DNA of 64,000 nt from Glaciecola sp965660815 (GCA_965660815.1 CBFIBG010000003.1:1-64000), one strand, 5' to 3'. Shown: positions 45,605 to 56,029, numbered from the stretch's first letter. A program made the numbers and translations. The notes: generated by a model not told the origin, from the letters alone.

Positions 45605-46861
45605 ATGCGTCATTATATTACGTATTATATTTTAATTGTTGTATCTGTGGTGTTTTCTGTGTCTTCGTTTGCTCAGCACCCTAAAGTTAAATTAGATTTT
45701 AACAAACCGCATAAGTTGAGTTGCGAATTTAATGAAGTCGTGTTTCATAGTTACTATGACATGGGTCGAATATCGTCTTGCTCACAAGTCGATGATACGA
45801 CCTTCTTAATCCGCTCTTTACCAGAAAATGTGCCAATTAACCCCAGCCCTTGGTACGGGTTTTCGGTCGAGTCGTCTAATGAAACAGAGCAACAAATAAC
45901 CGTTTTAATTGAAGCTGATAAAACTAGGCCAAGATATTTGCCAAAATTGAGCGAAGATAAAGCGACTTGGGATTCGTTGCCCTTTAGTGTCGAAGAAGAA
46001 CGATTGAAAATCTCACTGACAATAGGCGGCGATCAACCAATACAGTATGTGAGCGGTCAAGAGATAATGGACACCGCGTTTTATAGCTTCTGGAATAGAC
46101 AAATCGCATCGCAGTCAATGTTTGAATTAGAGACCATAGGAAGCTCAGGGCAAGGTCGCCCTATCGAAGCCCTTATTCATAAGTCAGTCGATAATAAAGA
46201 GTGGATTTACATCATTGGTCGTCAACACCCGCCAGAAGTGACCGGAGCAAAAGCGCTTGTGCAATTCGTAGAGACACTTATACAGGACTCACCCGACAAT
46301 AACCGCTTTTTCGCAAGATTCAATGTATTACTAGTGCCTTTACTCAATCCTGATGGCGTTGCTGCAGGAAATTGGCGACACAACCTTAATGGTGTCGATT
46401 TGAATAGAGATTGGGGTAAGTTTACCCAAGTAGAGACTAAAACCGTCCATGACAGTTTAATAAATTTAATGGAAGATGATCACAATCTAGTATTTGCCCT
46501 CGATTTTCACTCTACGCAGCAAGACATTTTCTACACGGTCCCCACTGACTATGTTCCCCTAGTCAATAAAAGACGTAATATAGATAAAACAATTGTCCCT
46601 TCTAAGTTTGTAGAAGAATGGTTAGATGAACTTAAACAACAAACGCTTCGCTCATTTACGGTAAGGCAGCGCCCCGGTAGCAATCCAGGTAGAGGCGTCT
46701 TTAAACAATTCATTGCCGATGAGTACGGAGTACACGCCGTCACCTACGAAATTGGAGACAATACAGATAGGCATTTAATTAAGCATGTCGCCACGCAGTC
46801 CGCGCACACATTGGTCGATAAGTTGCTTCAAACCCCACCAAGTTCGTTTAGAGTGGACTAG
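45605..46861 (+). CDS. M14 zinc carboxypeptidase (CCP/AGBL-like)
   Basis: The protein has 418 residues with a signal peptide (about 1-23, ending SFAQ). An N-terminal beta-sandwich (about 30-150) of the cytosolic-carboxypeptidase type precedes the M14 domain. Zinc ligands are His208 and Glu211 (RQHPPEVTG) and His302 (ALDFHSTQQ). Asn-Arg in GVDLNRDWG binds the substrate carboxylate, and Glu382 in TYEIGDNTD is the catalytic base. Bacterial members trim C-terminal acidic or other residues. It is preceded by the SGNH gene (38-base gap). Confidence 0.87.
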   Translation: MRHYITYYILIVVSVVFSVSSFAQHPKVKLDFNKPHKLSCEFNEVVFHSYYDMGRISSCSQVDDTTFLIRSLPENVPINPSPWYGFSVESSNETEQQITVLIEADKTRPRYLPKLSEDKATWDSLPFSVEEERLKISLTIGGDQPIQYVSGQEIMDTAFYSFWNRQIASQSMFELETIGSSGQGRPIEALIHKSVDNKEWIYIIGRQHPPEVTGAKALVQFVETLIQDSPDNNRFFARFNVLLVPLLNPDGVAAGNWRHNLNGVDLNRDWGKFTQVETKTVHDSLINLMEDDHNLVFALDFHSTQQDIFYTVPTDYVPLVNKRRNIDKTIVPSKFVEEWLDELKQQTLRSFTVRQRPGSNPGRGVFKQFIADEYGVHAVTYEIGDNTDRHLIKHVATQSAHTLVDKLLQTPPSSFRVD

Positions 46862-46921
46862 ATCGTAAATTTAGCCTTACCTTTCATACTCTCGAATTTA
46901 TAGACGTCTAGGTCCTATTGT

Positions 46922-49279
46922 ATGCGAGTATCTATCGATGGATTTATCCTTACAGCGCGCAGCATAGAGCGTTATGGTAAAACATATTTTGAATATTGGT
47001 TGGCCACTGATTCAGGAGTAGTTAAAACCTTATCAAAAGCTCAACACTTGCTATTTTTCATTCTTCAAGATGAGTTCGAAATTGTTTCTCAGTTACTTAC
47101 AAAGAATGGAATTAGGCATAGATATAAGCCTCTGTCTTTAAAGACCTTTGAACATCAAAATGTGGGTGGGTTGTACTTTGATCAAAAAAATATGCTGTAT
47201 AAAGCGAGAAAATTGTTAAAGCAAGCTGCGATTTCTTGTTTCGAAGATGATATACGTCCTGTTGATCGATATTTGATGGAACGGTTTGTTTATGGATCTG
47301 CCATTTGTTCGGGTGAAAGTGTTACCAATAAAGGGAGTTTTGCAGAAGTTATTAATAGCCAAATAAAGCATGGCCAATTTATACCGACGTTAAACGTATT
47401 ATCTATTGATATTGAATGCAGTGAGCAGGGTGAATTATTTTCCATTGGTCTTGCCAGCGATTCGCATAAATGCGTATTGATGATTGGTGAATCTCAAACG
47501 GCCAATGACTTCATTCATTGGGTTGGTAACGAGAAAGCACTTGTAGAACAGTTCATTATTCAAATAAACCGTCTCGACCCAGACATCATTATCGGCTGGA
47601 ACGTTGTCAACTTTGATTTTCGACTACTGATAAAACGCGCCGCTAAACATAACATTGAATTGACATTGGGACGTGAAAATCAGCCTGTAGCTTGGCGGGA
47701 CGCCAAAAATGAAGTTAACCAAGGGTTTATCGCTATGCCTGGCCGAGTCGTTTTGGATGGGATAGAAGCACTTAAAACCGCTACTTATCAATTCGATAGT
47801 TTTAGTTTGGAAAATGTTGCTCAAACGCTACTTGGTAAAGGTAAACATACCGAAAGTGTGGAGGGTAGACTCGCCCAAATTGAGCATGATTTTAAACACG
47901 ATAAAATAAAGCTAGCTAATTACAACTTACAAGATTGCCAATTAGTATTAGACATTTTCACCCATACAAAAGTACTCGATTTTTTAATTTTACGAAGCCA
48001 ACTAACTGGGCTCGAGCTTGATAGAATGGGCGGCTCAGTCGCCGCGTTTATCAATTTATACTTACCTAAATTGCATCGTGCAGGTTATGTTTCACCTAAT
48101 CGCCCGTTGAATGGCGGTTTAGCAAGTCCAGGTGGATATGTAATGAACTCAAAGCCTGGATTATACAAACATGTTTTAGTGTTGGATTTTAAAAGCCTTT
48201 ATCCATCGATCATTAGAACCTTCAAGATAGATCCCCTTGGCTTAGTAGAAGGGTTAATGTCACCCGATAATGCAATAGAAGGATATAAGGGTGCTAGATT
48301 TAGTCGAGATAAGCACTTTTTGCCTGACATCATCACATCGCTTTGGCAACAGCGCGATGAGGCTAAGAAACACAAAGACGCTGCTCGCAGTCAGGCCATA
48401 AAAATTCTGATGAATTCGTTTTATGGGGTACTAGGCTCCGGTGGCTGCCCCTTTTATGATACGCGTCTTGCTAGCTCAATTACTATGCGAGGCCATGACA
48501 TTATGCAAGTCACTGCCAAATGGATTGAACTAGCCGGTTATGAAGTTATTTATGGCGATACTGACTCTACCTTTGTATGGTTAAATGGAGAATACTCAAA
48601 TGAACAAGCGGTAGAAATTGGTCAATCACTTGCCCTTCAAATTAACCACAAATGGCAAGAAAAGCTTAAGCAGCAATATCAACTTGAGTGTGATTTAGAA
48701 ATTGAATTTGAAACTCATTTTAGTCAATTTTTAATGCCTACTATCCGAGGCTCTGAACTGGGGAGTAAAAAACGTTATGCGGGTTTAAAAACAAGCAGAG
48801 ACGGTGATGCAATAATATTTAAGGGCTTAGAAACGGTTCGCTCAGACTGGACACAACTGGCAAAAGACTTTCAACTTAGGTTATACCAAATGGTGTTTGC
48901 TAAAGAGAATGTGCAAGAGTATGTGCTACAAACGATTAAAGATACGCGTTTGGGTAAATTTGATGAAAAACTGATTTACAGAAAACGCATTCGTCGCAAA
49001 TTAAATCTGTATGTAAAAAACGTACCGCCACATGTTAAAGCCGCAAGATATGCCGATGAGCAAAATGAGGCATTAGGAAAACCACCCAAGTATCAAAATA
49101 AAAGTTGGATTACTTATGTCATCACGGTCAATGGTCCTCAACCAACAGAATACTTAAGCAGTCAAATAGACTATGAACACTACGTAGAAAAACAAATTAA
49201 ACCTATTGCCGAGGGGATCTTACCTTTTATAGGTTTGTCCTTTAATAATATTGCCAGTCGGCAAATGGGTTTATTCTAA
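46922..49279 (+). CDS. polB: DNA polymerase II (family B)
   Basis: The protein has 785 residues, matching E. coli Pol II (783). The exonuclease domain has Asp163/Glu165 in LSIDIECSE and the NVVNFDFRLL motif. The polymerase motif A is LDFKSLYPSIIRTFKIDP, motif B lies in IKILMNSFYGVLGSGGCPF, and motif C is YGDTDSTF with Asp546 and Asp548. All catalytic residues are kept. Pol II works in SOS-related repair and translesion synthesis. I did not identify a LexA box in the 60 bases upstream. It is probably a separate unit from the carboxypeptidase gene. Confidence 0.96.
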   Translation: MRVSIDGFILTARSIERYGKTYFEYWLATDSGVVKTLSKAQHLLFFILQDEFEIVSQLLTKNGIRHRYKPLSLKTFEHQNVGGLYFDQKNMLYKARKLLKQAAISCFEDDIRPVDRYLMERFVYGSAICSGESVTNKGSFAEVINSQIKHGQFIPTLNVLSIDIECSEQGELFSIGLASDSHKCVLMIGESQTANDFIHWVGNEKALVEQFIIQINRLDPDIIIGWNVVNFDFRLLIKRAAKHNIELTLGRENQPVAWRDAKNEVNQGFIAMPGRVVLDGIEALKTATYQFDSFSLENVAQTLLGKGKHTESVEGRLAQIEHDFKHDKIKLANYNLQDCQLVLDIFTHTKVLDFLILRSQLTGLELDRMGGSVAAFINLYLPKLHRAGYVSPNRPLNGGLASPGGYVMNSKPGLYKHVLVLDFKSLYPSIIRTFKIDPLGLVEGLMSPDNAIEGYKGARFSRDKHFLPDIITSLWQQRDEAKKHKDAARSQAIKILMNSFYGVLGSGGCPFYDTRLASSITMRGHDIMQVTAKWIELAGYEVIYGDTDSTFVWLNGEYSNEQAVEIGQSLALQINHKWQEKLKQQYQLECDLEIEFETHFSQFLMPTIRGSELGSKKRYAGLKTSRDGDAIIFKGLETVRSDWTQLAKDFQLRLYQMVFAKENVQEYVLQTIKDTRLGKFDEKLIYRKRIRRKLNLYVKNVPPHVKAARYADEQNEALGKPPKYQNKSWITYVITVNGPQPTEYLSSQIDYEHYVEKQIKPIAEGILPFIGLSFNNIASRQMGLF

Positions 49280-49540
49280 TACATTGTGGTCTTCGGTGTG
49301 TGGCATTTTTCGAGGTGGACAAGAGAGTTTTATATGGGCTATTGGTATTCTAGGGTTTGAAATTAGCTTGATAGAAAGCCCATATCGCACAAATAAGATG
49401 ACTTATACTTAAAAGTTGAAACCTATGTTTAACATCAATGAATTCGAGCATTATAAAAAAGATATGCGACACAAAGTAGTTGTTATGTTTTAAGATAAGA
49501 TTTAGTATCTTGAAAGACTTATTTTATAGGGATATTTTTT

Positions 49541-52108
49541 ATGTTCACTCTTTCCAAAGCACTCAATCGAGTTTTTGTCACATGGTTTTTAATCTTTGCT
49601 TGGGTTTCCAATATTCATGCTTTGATTGATGACAAAAACGCCGAAGAAGATACTGAAACTAAATCTTTAGAAGAGTTTGTTGGCGACTTGCAGCTTCATG
49701 AAGGCATTTTAGATTTATATCTAAATACTGAAACTGGCGACATGCATATGGCAATAGATGCCAGCCAACTTAATCAAGAAATCCTGTATTTTGCTGTAGT
49801 TCACAATGGTGTATTAGAAGCCGGTTTGTTCAGGGGAGCACCTCTGGCTCAAGATGTAATTGAAATACGTAAGCAATACAATCGCATAGAGTTTGTAAAG
49901 AAAAATACAAATTATGTAATAGACCCAGATAGTGAACTTGCTAATGGTGGTTATACTAATATTACTGACTCAGTGCTAGCAACGACTGAGATTACTGCTA
50001 TTTCAGATGATGGCAAACAATTTTTAATCAGTGCTGATAGTTTGTTCAAAACCGAGGCGCTAGCAAGAGTAACTTATAACCTAGATCCAGATACCCCTCC
50101 ACATGAACAATTTGATATAGGCGCGCTGTCAAAGGCTAAAAGTAAGTACACTCATGTAGGCGTATATCCGGAAAATCTAAATGTTCGAACCGATTTTATC
50201 TATGAAAACACCCGTCCTTATCAGTATGGTAGTGAACGCATAGCTGATCCAAGAGCTACCACAGTTACTGTGCAGCATAGCTTTGTTACCATGCCCGAAA
50301 ATGATTTTGTTCCTCGTCTTGATGATCAAAGAGTAGGCTATTTTCTCGCACGCAGTGCCGACTTAAACAGTTATGAATTCTTAAATTACAGAGACTATAT
50401 AAATCGTTTTCATTTAGTAAAAAAGAATCCTGATGCAGCTTTATCTGAACCTGTAGAGCCAATAGTATGGTGGATTGAAAATACAACACCAGTGCAATAC
50501 CGAGAAATTATGACCAAAGGGATTTTGGCTTGGAATAGTTCATTTGAAAAAGCAGGCTTTAAAAATGCGATTGTTGTTAAACAACAACCCGATGATGCAA
50601 CATGGAACGCGGAAGATATTCGATATAATGTAGTGCGTTGGTCAAATACACCGGGGGCTGGATTTGCCTTTGGACCAAACTTTGTAAATCCTCGCACCGG
50701 ACAAGTGCTGGGTGGAGATGTAATGTTTGAACACACGTTTGTTGACGTTGGATACACCATTGATGTGTTAGGGAATCCAGATGCATTTTTCGAAGAATAT
50801 GCGGCTTCAAAGCAACATAAAAAAAATGGTATGTCGCATTCAACAAGTAAGGTTTGCTCAAAAGGCCATGAAATGATAGAAATGGCAGGGTTTGCAAATG
50901 TTGCACTAACAGCAATGAACGCTTCCGTGAGTGAAAAACGACGTGTTATTGAAGAAATGCTTTATGAGCTAATGTTACATGAAGTGGGCCATGTGTTGGG
51001 GCTAGCGCATAACATGAAAGGCTCAAACTATCGCTCGCAATCAGAGTTATTTGATATAGAAAAAACAAACGGTATCGCGACCAGTTCAATAATGGATTAT
51101 ACCGCGCTTTTAATTGCTAAACCAGGCCAACAACAGGGCAACTTTTATTCTACAAAGCCTGGTCCATACGATGATTGGGCGATTCAATTTGGATATGACC
51201 CTAACATAGAGGGCGATGCACGAGACGCATTACTGGCTAGATCAACAGAGCGAGAACTGATGTTTGGCAATGATGCTGATGATATGCGAAGCCCTGGAAG
51301 TGGAATAGATCCTAGAGTGAATATTTGGGACATGTCAGACGACTCTATCAAATATGGAAAACACCAATTTGAACTCGTTGAAGAATTAGCGCCATTATTA
51401 AAAGACAAACTGCAAGAGGATGGAGAAAGCTGGGCAAAACTCCGATTTGGAACGCAAAGGTTAATTACTTATAAAACGAGTGCGGCTAGAGTGCTAGCGA
51501 GCTATATTGGCGGCGTAGAAGTAACGCGATTTGTGCAAGGCCAACCAAGTGATGCTCCTCCTTACAAACCGGTCGATAAAGAAACACAGCAACGTGCACT
51601 TCAAGTTTTATCAGAGCACGTGTTTGCACCCGATGCATTTTTACTGCCACAAGAATTAATCAAGCATTCTGCTTTGCAAAGACGCGGCTTTGACTATTAT
51701 GGAAAAACAGAAGATCCAAAACTTCATACGCTTGGACTTGGGGTACAAAAAACCGCTCTTGACCGCATTCTTGACTCAACGGCAATGCTTCGTCTAAGTG
51801 ATACCATGTTATATGGCAATACATATTCTGTTAATCAGATGATGTATGAATTAACTGATTCTATATTCAAAGCGGATCTTAAATCGCGGGTAAATACTCA
51901 TCGACAGTTGTTGCAAAATGAATTTGTCACTAGGCTTATTGATATCCTGACACACGATCACCACGATTCTATTTCAAAAGCGGCGGTTTTTGAGCAGTTA
52001 GAGAGAATAAGAAATTGGATGAGTAAATCTAGAACAAAAGATTCTGCAACCAAAGCCCATCGTCAATATCTTACCTATCTGATTGAAGATGCCTTCAAAG
52101 ACGCTTAA
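49541..52108 (+). CDS. Secreted zinc metalloprotease of the DUF5117/DUF4953 (met-zincin) type
   Basis: The protein has 855 residues with a signal peptide (about 1-27, ending NIHAL). DUF5117-like strands follow (about 80-320, HEGILDLYLNTETGDMHM). The zinc site is HEVGHVLGLAHN with His480, Glu481, His484 and His490, followed by a Met-turn candidate in SSIMDYTAL. This H-E-x-x-H-x-x-G-x-x-H arrangement is that of metzincins. The C-terminal part is helical (DUF4953/5118 region). Such proteins occur widely in Bacteroidetes and Alteromonadales, and their substrates are not known. Intact and full length. Confidence 0.85.
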   Translation: MFTLSKALNRVFVTWFLIFAWVSNIHALIDDKNAEEDTETKSLEEFVGDLQLHEGILDLYLNTETGDMHMAIDASQLNQEILYFAVVHNGVLEAGLFRGAPLAQDVIEIRKQYNRIEFVKKNTNYVIDPDSELANGGYTNITDSVLATTEITAISDDGKQFLISADSLFKTEALARVTYNLDPDTPPHEQFDIGALSKAKSKYTHVGVYPENLNVRTDFIYENTRPYQYGSERIADPRATTVTVQHSFVTMPENDFVPRLDDQRVGYFLARSADLNSYEFLNYRDYINRFHLVKKNPDAALSEPVEPIVWWIENTTPVQYREIMTKGILAWNSSFEKAGFKNAIVVKQQPDDATWNAEDIRYNVVRWSNTPGAGFAFGPNFVNPRTGQVLGGDVMFEHTFVDVGYTIDVLGNPDAFFEEYAASKQHKKNGMSHSTSKVCSKGHEMIEMAGFANVALTAMNASVSEKRRVIEEMLYELMLHEVGHVLGLAHNMKGSNYRSQSELFDIEKTNGIATSSIMDYTALLIAKPGQQQGNFYSTKPGPYDDWAIQFGYDPNIEGDARDALLARSTERELMFGNDADDMRSPGSGIDPRVNIWDMSDDSIKYGKHQFELVEELAPLLKDKLQEDGESWAKLRFGTQRLITYKTSAARVLASYIGGVEVTRFVQGQPSDAPPYKPVDKETQQRALQVLSEHVFAPDAFLLPQELIKHSALQRRGFDYYGKTEDPKLHTLGLGVQKTALDRILDSTAMLRLSDTMLYGNTYSVNQMMYELTDSIFKADLKSRVNTHRQLLQNEFVTRLIDILTHDHHDSISKAAVFEQLERIRNWMSKSRTKDSATKAHRQYLTYLIEDAFKDA

Positions 52109-52190
52109 TTTAAACAATAACCCTTGTCTTCATTTAGCGGGGAGGCATTCCCTGCTAATCACAGATGAATGTCGGTATCTCAAATCCAAT

Positions 52191-52213
52191 ACAGCGCGTA
52201 TTTTGGGCGCTGT
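52191..52213 (+). terminator. Inverted repeat after the metalloprotease gene
   Basis: ACAGCGC (52191-52197) pairs with GCGCTGT (52207-52213) around a nine-base loop, followed by GTTTG. The T-tail is short, so termination is uncertain. It lies 83 bases after the stop. Confidence 0.35.
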
Positions 52214-52331
52214 GTTTGAACGTCTTACAAAACACACCTAACGTTATTTGAATCATCACATCAGATGATGGGGTAGGCATTGGTCAGCCACTCACTCTAA
52301 AGCTTTATCTTATTTGATATGCAGAGTGTTA

Positions 52332-52709
52332 TTATGGCTTGTCGGTATCTTTTATTTGTTTACCGCGTGGGTCCATATTCGCATAATAAGCGGCTAAGTC
52401 TACTATGTCTTGATCGGTTAAATGTTTAGCGTGGGGGGTCATGGCTGCATGTATGCGCTTGCCCGAGCGAAAAGCAAGCAACTGCAACTCAGTATAAGCT
52501 TGCTTCTGGCCTGCCAAATTTGGATAAATTGGGATTAACGAAATACCGTCTACTCCGTGACATTGAGCACAGATAGCAGATTTATCTTTGCCAGCGCTAA
52601 CATCAGATTCCAATTTGTTATCAGAACATGCGCTTATGCTCATTATTGATATACTTAAAAAAAGCATTCTAACTGCATTTGTAATTTTAAAAGTGGTAAT
52701 ATTCGTCAT
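52332..52709 (-). CDS. Lipoprotein c-type cytochrome
   Basis: The protein has 125 residues. The N-terminal hydrophobic stretch ends in a lipobox with Cys28 (SISACS). The mature part is a class I cytochrome c: haem motif Cys47-x-x-Cys50-His51 (CAQCHG), then IPIYPNLAGQKQAYTELQLLAFRSG and a Met ligand, probably Met90 in HAAMTPHAKHL, with the final helix IVDLAAYYANM. It resembles cytochrome c553-type electron carriers anchored to the membrane. No oxidase or dehydrogenase gene is adjacent. Confidence 0.87.
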   Translation of the reverse strand: MTNITTFKITNAVRMLFLSISIMSISACSDNKLESDVSAGKDKSAICAQCHGVDGISLIPIYPNLAGQKQAYTELQLLAFRSGKRIHAAMTPHAKHLTDQDIVDLAAYYANMDPRGKQIKDTDKP

Positions 52710-52832
52710 GGGTTATTCTTTTTATCGTAACACTATTGAGGTAAGTTAAATCAAGTTGCGATGCCGATACACACCTTGAATTTTAGCCTATGCTTTATTT
52801 AAATTAGGGTCAACTCATAAAAGGTAAAAATA

Positions 52833-53195
52833 ATGGAAAACAACAACCAACCTTGGGGCATACAACTCAACTCGTTTTTAATGCTAATGCATTTGAGTCA
52901 ATTAGCTGGTTTAATCATTCCACTAGGGGGCTTAATCGTACCGATTATTATGTGGGCGACTAATAAAGATAGGTTTCCAGAAGTCGATAGACATGGGAAA
53001 GTAATTTTGAATTGGGTATTGAGCGCCTTGATATATGGTATCATTTGTTTTTTCTTAACGTTCATTGTGATTGGCCTGTTCGGTTATGCTCTATTGGGGA
53101 TCCTAAGTCTCGTATTTTTAGTAATCGGGGCAATCAAAGCTAACCAAGGTGAGTTTTGGGAATACCCGCTTAGTATCAAATTTTTTAAGGTGTAA
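52833..53195 (+). CDS. DUF4870-family small membrane protein
   Basis: The protein has 120 residues with three membrane helices (about 14-48, 60-85, 88-110) and the family features LSQLAGLIIPLGGLIVPIIMW and VDRHGKVILNWVLSALIY. Function is unknown. An AAAGG precedes the ATG. Confidence 0.85.
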   Translation: MENNNQPWGIQLNSFLMLMHLSQLAGLIIPLGGLIVPIIMWATNKDRFPEVDRHGKVILNWVLSALIYGIICFFLTFIVIGLFGYALLGILSLVFLVIGAIKANQGEFWEYPLSIKFFKV

Positions 53196-53265
53196 CCCAA
53201 AGGTCATATTGTGGCGTGGCGACAGAACATTATGATAAGGGCACAGAGTCTAAAGATTTAATACT

Positions 53266-53649
53266 ATGTCGCAGAAAAATTTAGAAAAAGGCATCACCAA
53301 ACGCAAACAAGTAATGGGAGAGGCATTTGTCGATAGGGCGATGTCTAATACCAATAGCTTTACCGCCGATCTTCAAAATTGGATAAATGAACACGCTTGG
53401 GGTTCAACATGGCAGCGAGAAGCCATCACAGACCGTACTCGCTCACTTTGCACAATTGCAATGTTGACAGCACTGAAGGCCCCCACAGAGCTCAAGGGCC
53501 ACATCAGAGGTGCTTTAAATAATGGATGCACAGTGATAGAAATCAAAGAAGTGTTGCTTCATTCTGCGCTATACTGTGGCGCTCCAGCAACCCAAGAAGC
53601 CTTTAGAGCTGCTGTAGAAGTTCTAGAACAAGAAGGTTACGATTTATAA
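53266..53649 (+). CDS. Carboxymuconolactone decarboxylase-family protein
   Basis: The protein has 127 residues, the length of PcaC. All-helical fold with a WGSTWQREAITDRTRSLCTIAML segment and GHIRGALNNGCTVIEIKEVLLHSALYCGAPATQEAF, typical of 4-carboxymuconolactone decarboxylases. Unlike AhpD it has no CxxC. The protocatechuate pathway genes are not in the window, so the substrate cannot be assigned. No operon partner is evident. Confidence 0.85.
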   Translation: MSQKNLEKGITKRKQVMGEAFVDRAMSNTNSFTADLQNWINEHAWGSTWQREAITDRTRSLCTIAMLTALKAPTELKGHIRGALNNGCTVIEIKEVLLHSALYCGAPATQEAFRAAVEVLEQEGYDL

Positions 53650-53775
53650 AGTAAAAAATTAATTACATTTTTATTTTTTTTAGTCATGGATATTTGAACA
53701 AATACTTCATTTTTGAGGTAAATTAAATCCAGATAATACAACAGAATTTAATTTATATTCTAATTTTAACGACCA

Positions 53776-54780
53776 ATGGCAAATATGACGACTACACAAA
53801 CAAGAGAACAGATAAGAGCAATAATTAATGCAATAAGATCTGAAGAAGCAGCACTTCGCAAAAAATATAGCTTTTTGTCTCACCAAAACACCTTGGGCAT
53901 GCTCATTCTGGTTTTATCCGCTAGCGCAATGGCTGGTCTTGGGTATATGTATTATCTTGAAATCGTGCCAGCTTGGCTGGCCATTATTTTAATTGCGATG
54001 GTCGCATCGATCTCACACGAGCTCGAACATGACCTTATTCATCGCCAATATTTCAGTAAAACCCCAATTGTCCATAACTTTATGATGTTGGTCGTTTGGA
54101 TTATGCGCCCAAACACAGTTAACCCTTGGTTCAGGCGACAAATGCACTTGAATCATCATCAAGTGTCTGGCACTGACCAAGACTTAGAGGAAAGGCTTGT
54201 TGGCAATGGTATTAAAAACCCGTTTAAGCGTCTTTTGGTTATTATGGACGGTTTATTGGGACTTATTTTATTCAAAAAGGTATATGAAAAAGAAATCAGA
54301 GGATTCAGCTTTTCGAAGGTATTTCATGCCGCCTTTCCAATCGCAACGGCTTACTTTATAGTGTTGTACAGCATGATTGTATATCATTTACTCAATCTTT
54401 TTATGCCCATCGAAAACTACATACCTGCGTTTATGACTCCGGTAATAAATCTTTTCGAATTTCTAATGGTCGTATTAGTATTACCAAATATTGTCAGATC
54501 AATGTCACTCAATTTTGTAACATCGTCTATGCATTATTACGGCGGAGTTAATAATCTCCACCAACAAACACATATCATCACTAGTAAATGGTTTATTCCG
54601 TTTCATTTGTTTTGTTTTAACTTTGGCAAAACCCATACGATCCATCACTTTGTACCCAACCAGCCTTTTTATATTAGGCAGTGGATAAGCAACAAAGTAA
54701 ATCAAGTAATGAAACAACAAGGCGTTAGGTTTAACGATTTTGAAAGCCTGAAAAACGCGAATTTATATACTGCAAGTTAA
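53776..54780 (+). CDS. Membrane fatty acid desaturase/hydroxylase-superfamily protein
   Basis: The protein has 334 residues. Membrane helices at about 38-80, 170-215 and 225-250 surround the di-iron His boxes: H81-x3-H85-x3-H89 (HELEHDLIH), H124-x2-H127-H128 (HLNHH) and HTIHHF near residue 295. The usual second-box spacing fits the alkane/fatty acid desaturase superfamily. It probably acts on acyl lipids or a related substrate with O2; a hydroxylase or ketolase cannot be excluded. A non-coding stretch of about 125 bases precedes it. Confidence 0.85.
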   Translation: MANMTTTQTREQIRAIINAIRSEEAALRKKYSFLSHQNTLGMLILVLSASAMAGLGYMYYLEIVPAWLAIILIAMVASISHELEHDLIHRQYFSKTPIVHNFMMLVVWIMRPNTVNPWFRRQMHLNHHQVSGTDQDLEERLVGNGIKNPFKRLLVIMDGLLGLILFKKVYEKEIRGFSFSKVFHAAFPIATAYFIVLYSMIVYHLLNLFMPIENYIPAFMTPVINLFEFLMVVLVLPNIVRSMSLNFVTSSMHYYGGVNNLHQQTHIITSKWFIPFHLFCFNFGKTHTIHHFVPNQPFYIRQWISNKVNQVMKQQGVRFNDFESLKNANLYTAS

Positions 54781-54804
54781 ATTGGGTGAATTCATGAATC
54801 AGCA

Positions 54805-55680
54805 TTAGGCTATCATTCTTTTGTTGGCTTGTTTAAGTGCTTCGTCCGCTGATTCATTTTGTTTACTTAGATGAGCGCCAATCTTAACGTGCACCTTTTG
54901 TTTATTTAAGCTATTGAACAGTTTGACTACCGTCTGGGTCAATGTCTTGTTATTGCTATCTGGCAGCAACACAACCACTCGGTCATTACTAAGCTTGAAA
55001 ACCAAATCTTGCTTTCTTAAGCCTTTTTCTATTTCCTTAACGTCAATTTCCTGTTTAAGGTTGTAAACCGTTGTCTTTTTAATGTTTTTTTCTATTACAA
55101 TGAAGCCTAACAACGCTCCTACTTCTTTAAGTTCCAGTTTAAACTGGCTTGCAAGCTTGTTAAACGATGTCACATAACTTTGGTCTGAAATGTGTTTTTG
55201 CATTAAATCCGGATAATTTTTAACGGTACTTCTCAACAAGCAAAGTTCATTATATTGACTCACTAAACACTGAATAATAAACACCTTTTTAACCAACTCA
55301 GCAGAATAGTTATGAAGTTCATCGGTTCCTTCATTAGGATCAATGGCGCAGAGAGTGCCAATTAATTTTCCATTTTCTTCTACTAATGGATACCCGATAT
55401 AACAGTTGATGGGTATCTGGGAGACTATTGGCGCTTCACGGTACATTTCAACCTGAGATACTTTAGGGACAATATTAGGTCCGTTTTTAGTTGCCATTCT
55501 AGTGCAGATTGTATCTTGCCAAATCTTTACTTGGTCTGGTGCTACCCCATACTGGTTATCCGTTGTGGCGAGCATTATCCAATCGTCGTCCACTACTCGT
55601 GTAACCATCCATAGATCAAGTTGATACGTTTGTTTTAGGTCATCTATAATATTAGTTAAGGCTGTTCTTAAAGCACTCAA
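54805..55680 (-). CDS. GAF domain plus degenerate GGDEF-like protein
   Basis: The protein has 291 residues. An N-terminal GAF domain (about 1-150, WMVTRVVDDDWIMLATTDNQYG, then NCYIGYPLVEENGKLIGTLCAIDP) is followed by a region (about 185-290) with the strand order of a GGDEF domain but no recognisable G-G-D-E-F site (KLSNDRVVVLLPDS). Enzymatic activity is unlikely; it may sense a small ligand. The start is TTG at 55680 with GGAG eight bases upstream, and no in-frame ATG exists before the upstream stop. Confidence 0.72.
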   Translation of the reverse strand: MSALRTALTNIIDDLKQTYQLDLWMVTRVVDDDWIMLATTDNQYGVAPDQVKIWQDTICTRMATKNGPNIVPKVSQVEMYREAPIVSQIPINCYIGYPLVEENGKLIGTLCAIDPNEGTDELHNYSAELVKKVFIIQCLVSQYNELCLLRSTVKNYPDLMQKHISDQSYVTSFNKLASQFKLELKEVGALLGFIVIEKNIKKTTVYNLKQEIDVKEIEKGLRKQDLVFKLSNDRVVVLLPDSNNKTLTQTVVKLFNSLNKQKVHVKIGAHLSKQNESADEALKQANKRMIA

Positions 55681-56029
55681 AACATCTCCAAATACTGCAT
55701 TTAATCTGTGTTAATAATGAATTGAAATTAAACTATTTAACAAATTTATTTGGTTCATATAAAGGAGCTAGCCCGCTTCGCAGGGTCTATATCAATTTTA
55801 TTTTGCTCCATTATATATGGTTGTATAAGAATAAAGAATCGGCACGACATTTCAATACTTTAGTCGTATAGGAGAGCGAAAAAAGAATTGGCAAATGAAA
55901 GGCGATTAAGATGCTTGAAAAACACGCCATAAAAAACCCAACAATCATATGCAGTAACAAGAAAATCAAACTAAATAGAAATAAAAGAGTATTGAATATA
56001 AACAGATTAATTGTACCTCTTGGATTTTC
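55681..56029. other. Intergenic region between GAF protein and selO, with a small ORF
   Basis: About 350 AT-rich bases. A GCCCGC-TTC-GC-type hairpin with a bulge lies at about 55772-55788. The right part holds a 40-codon ORF that overlaps selO. Confidence 0.45.
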
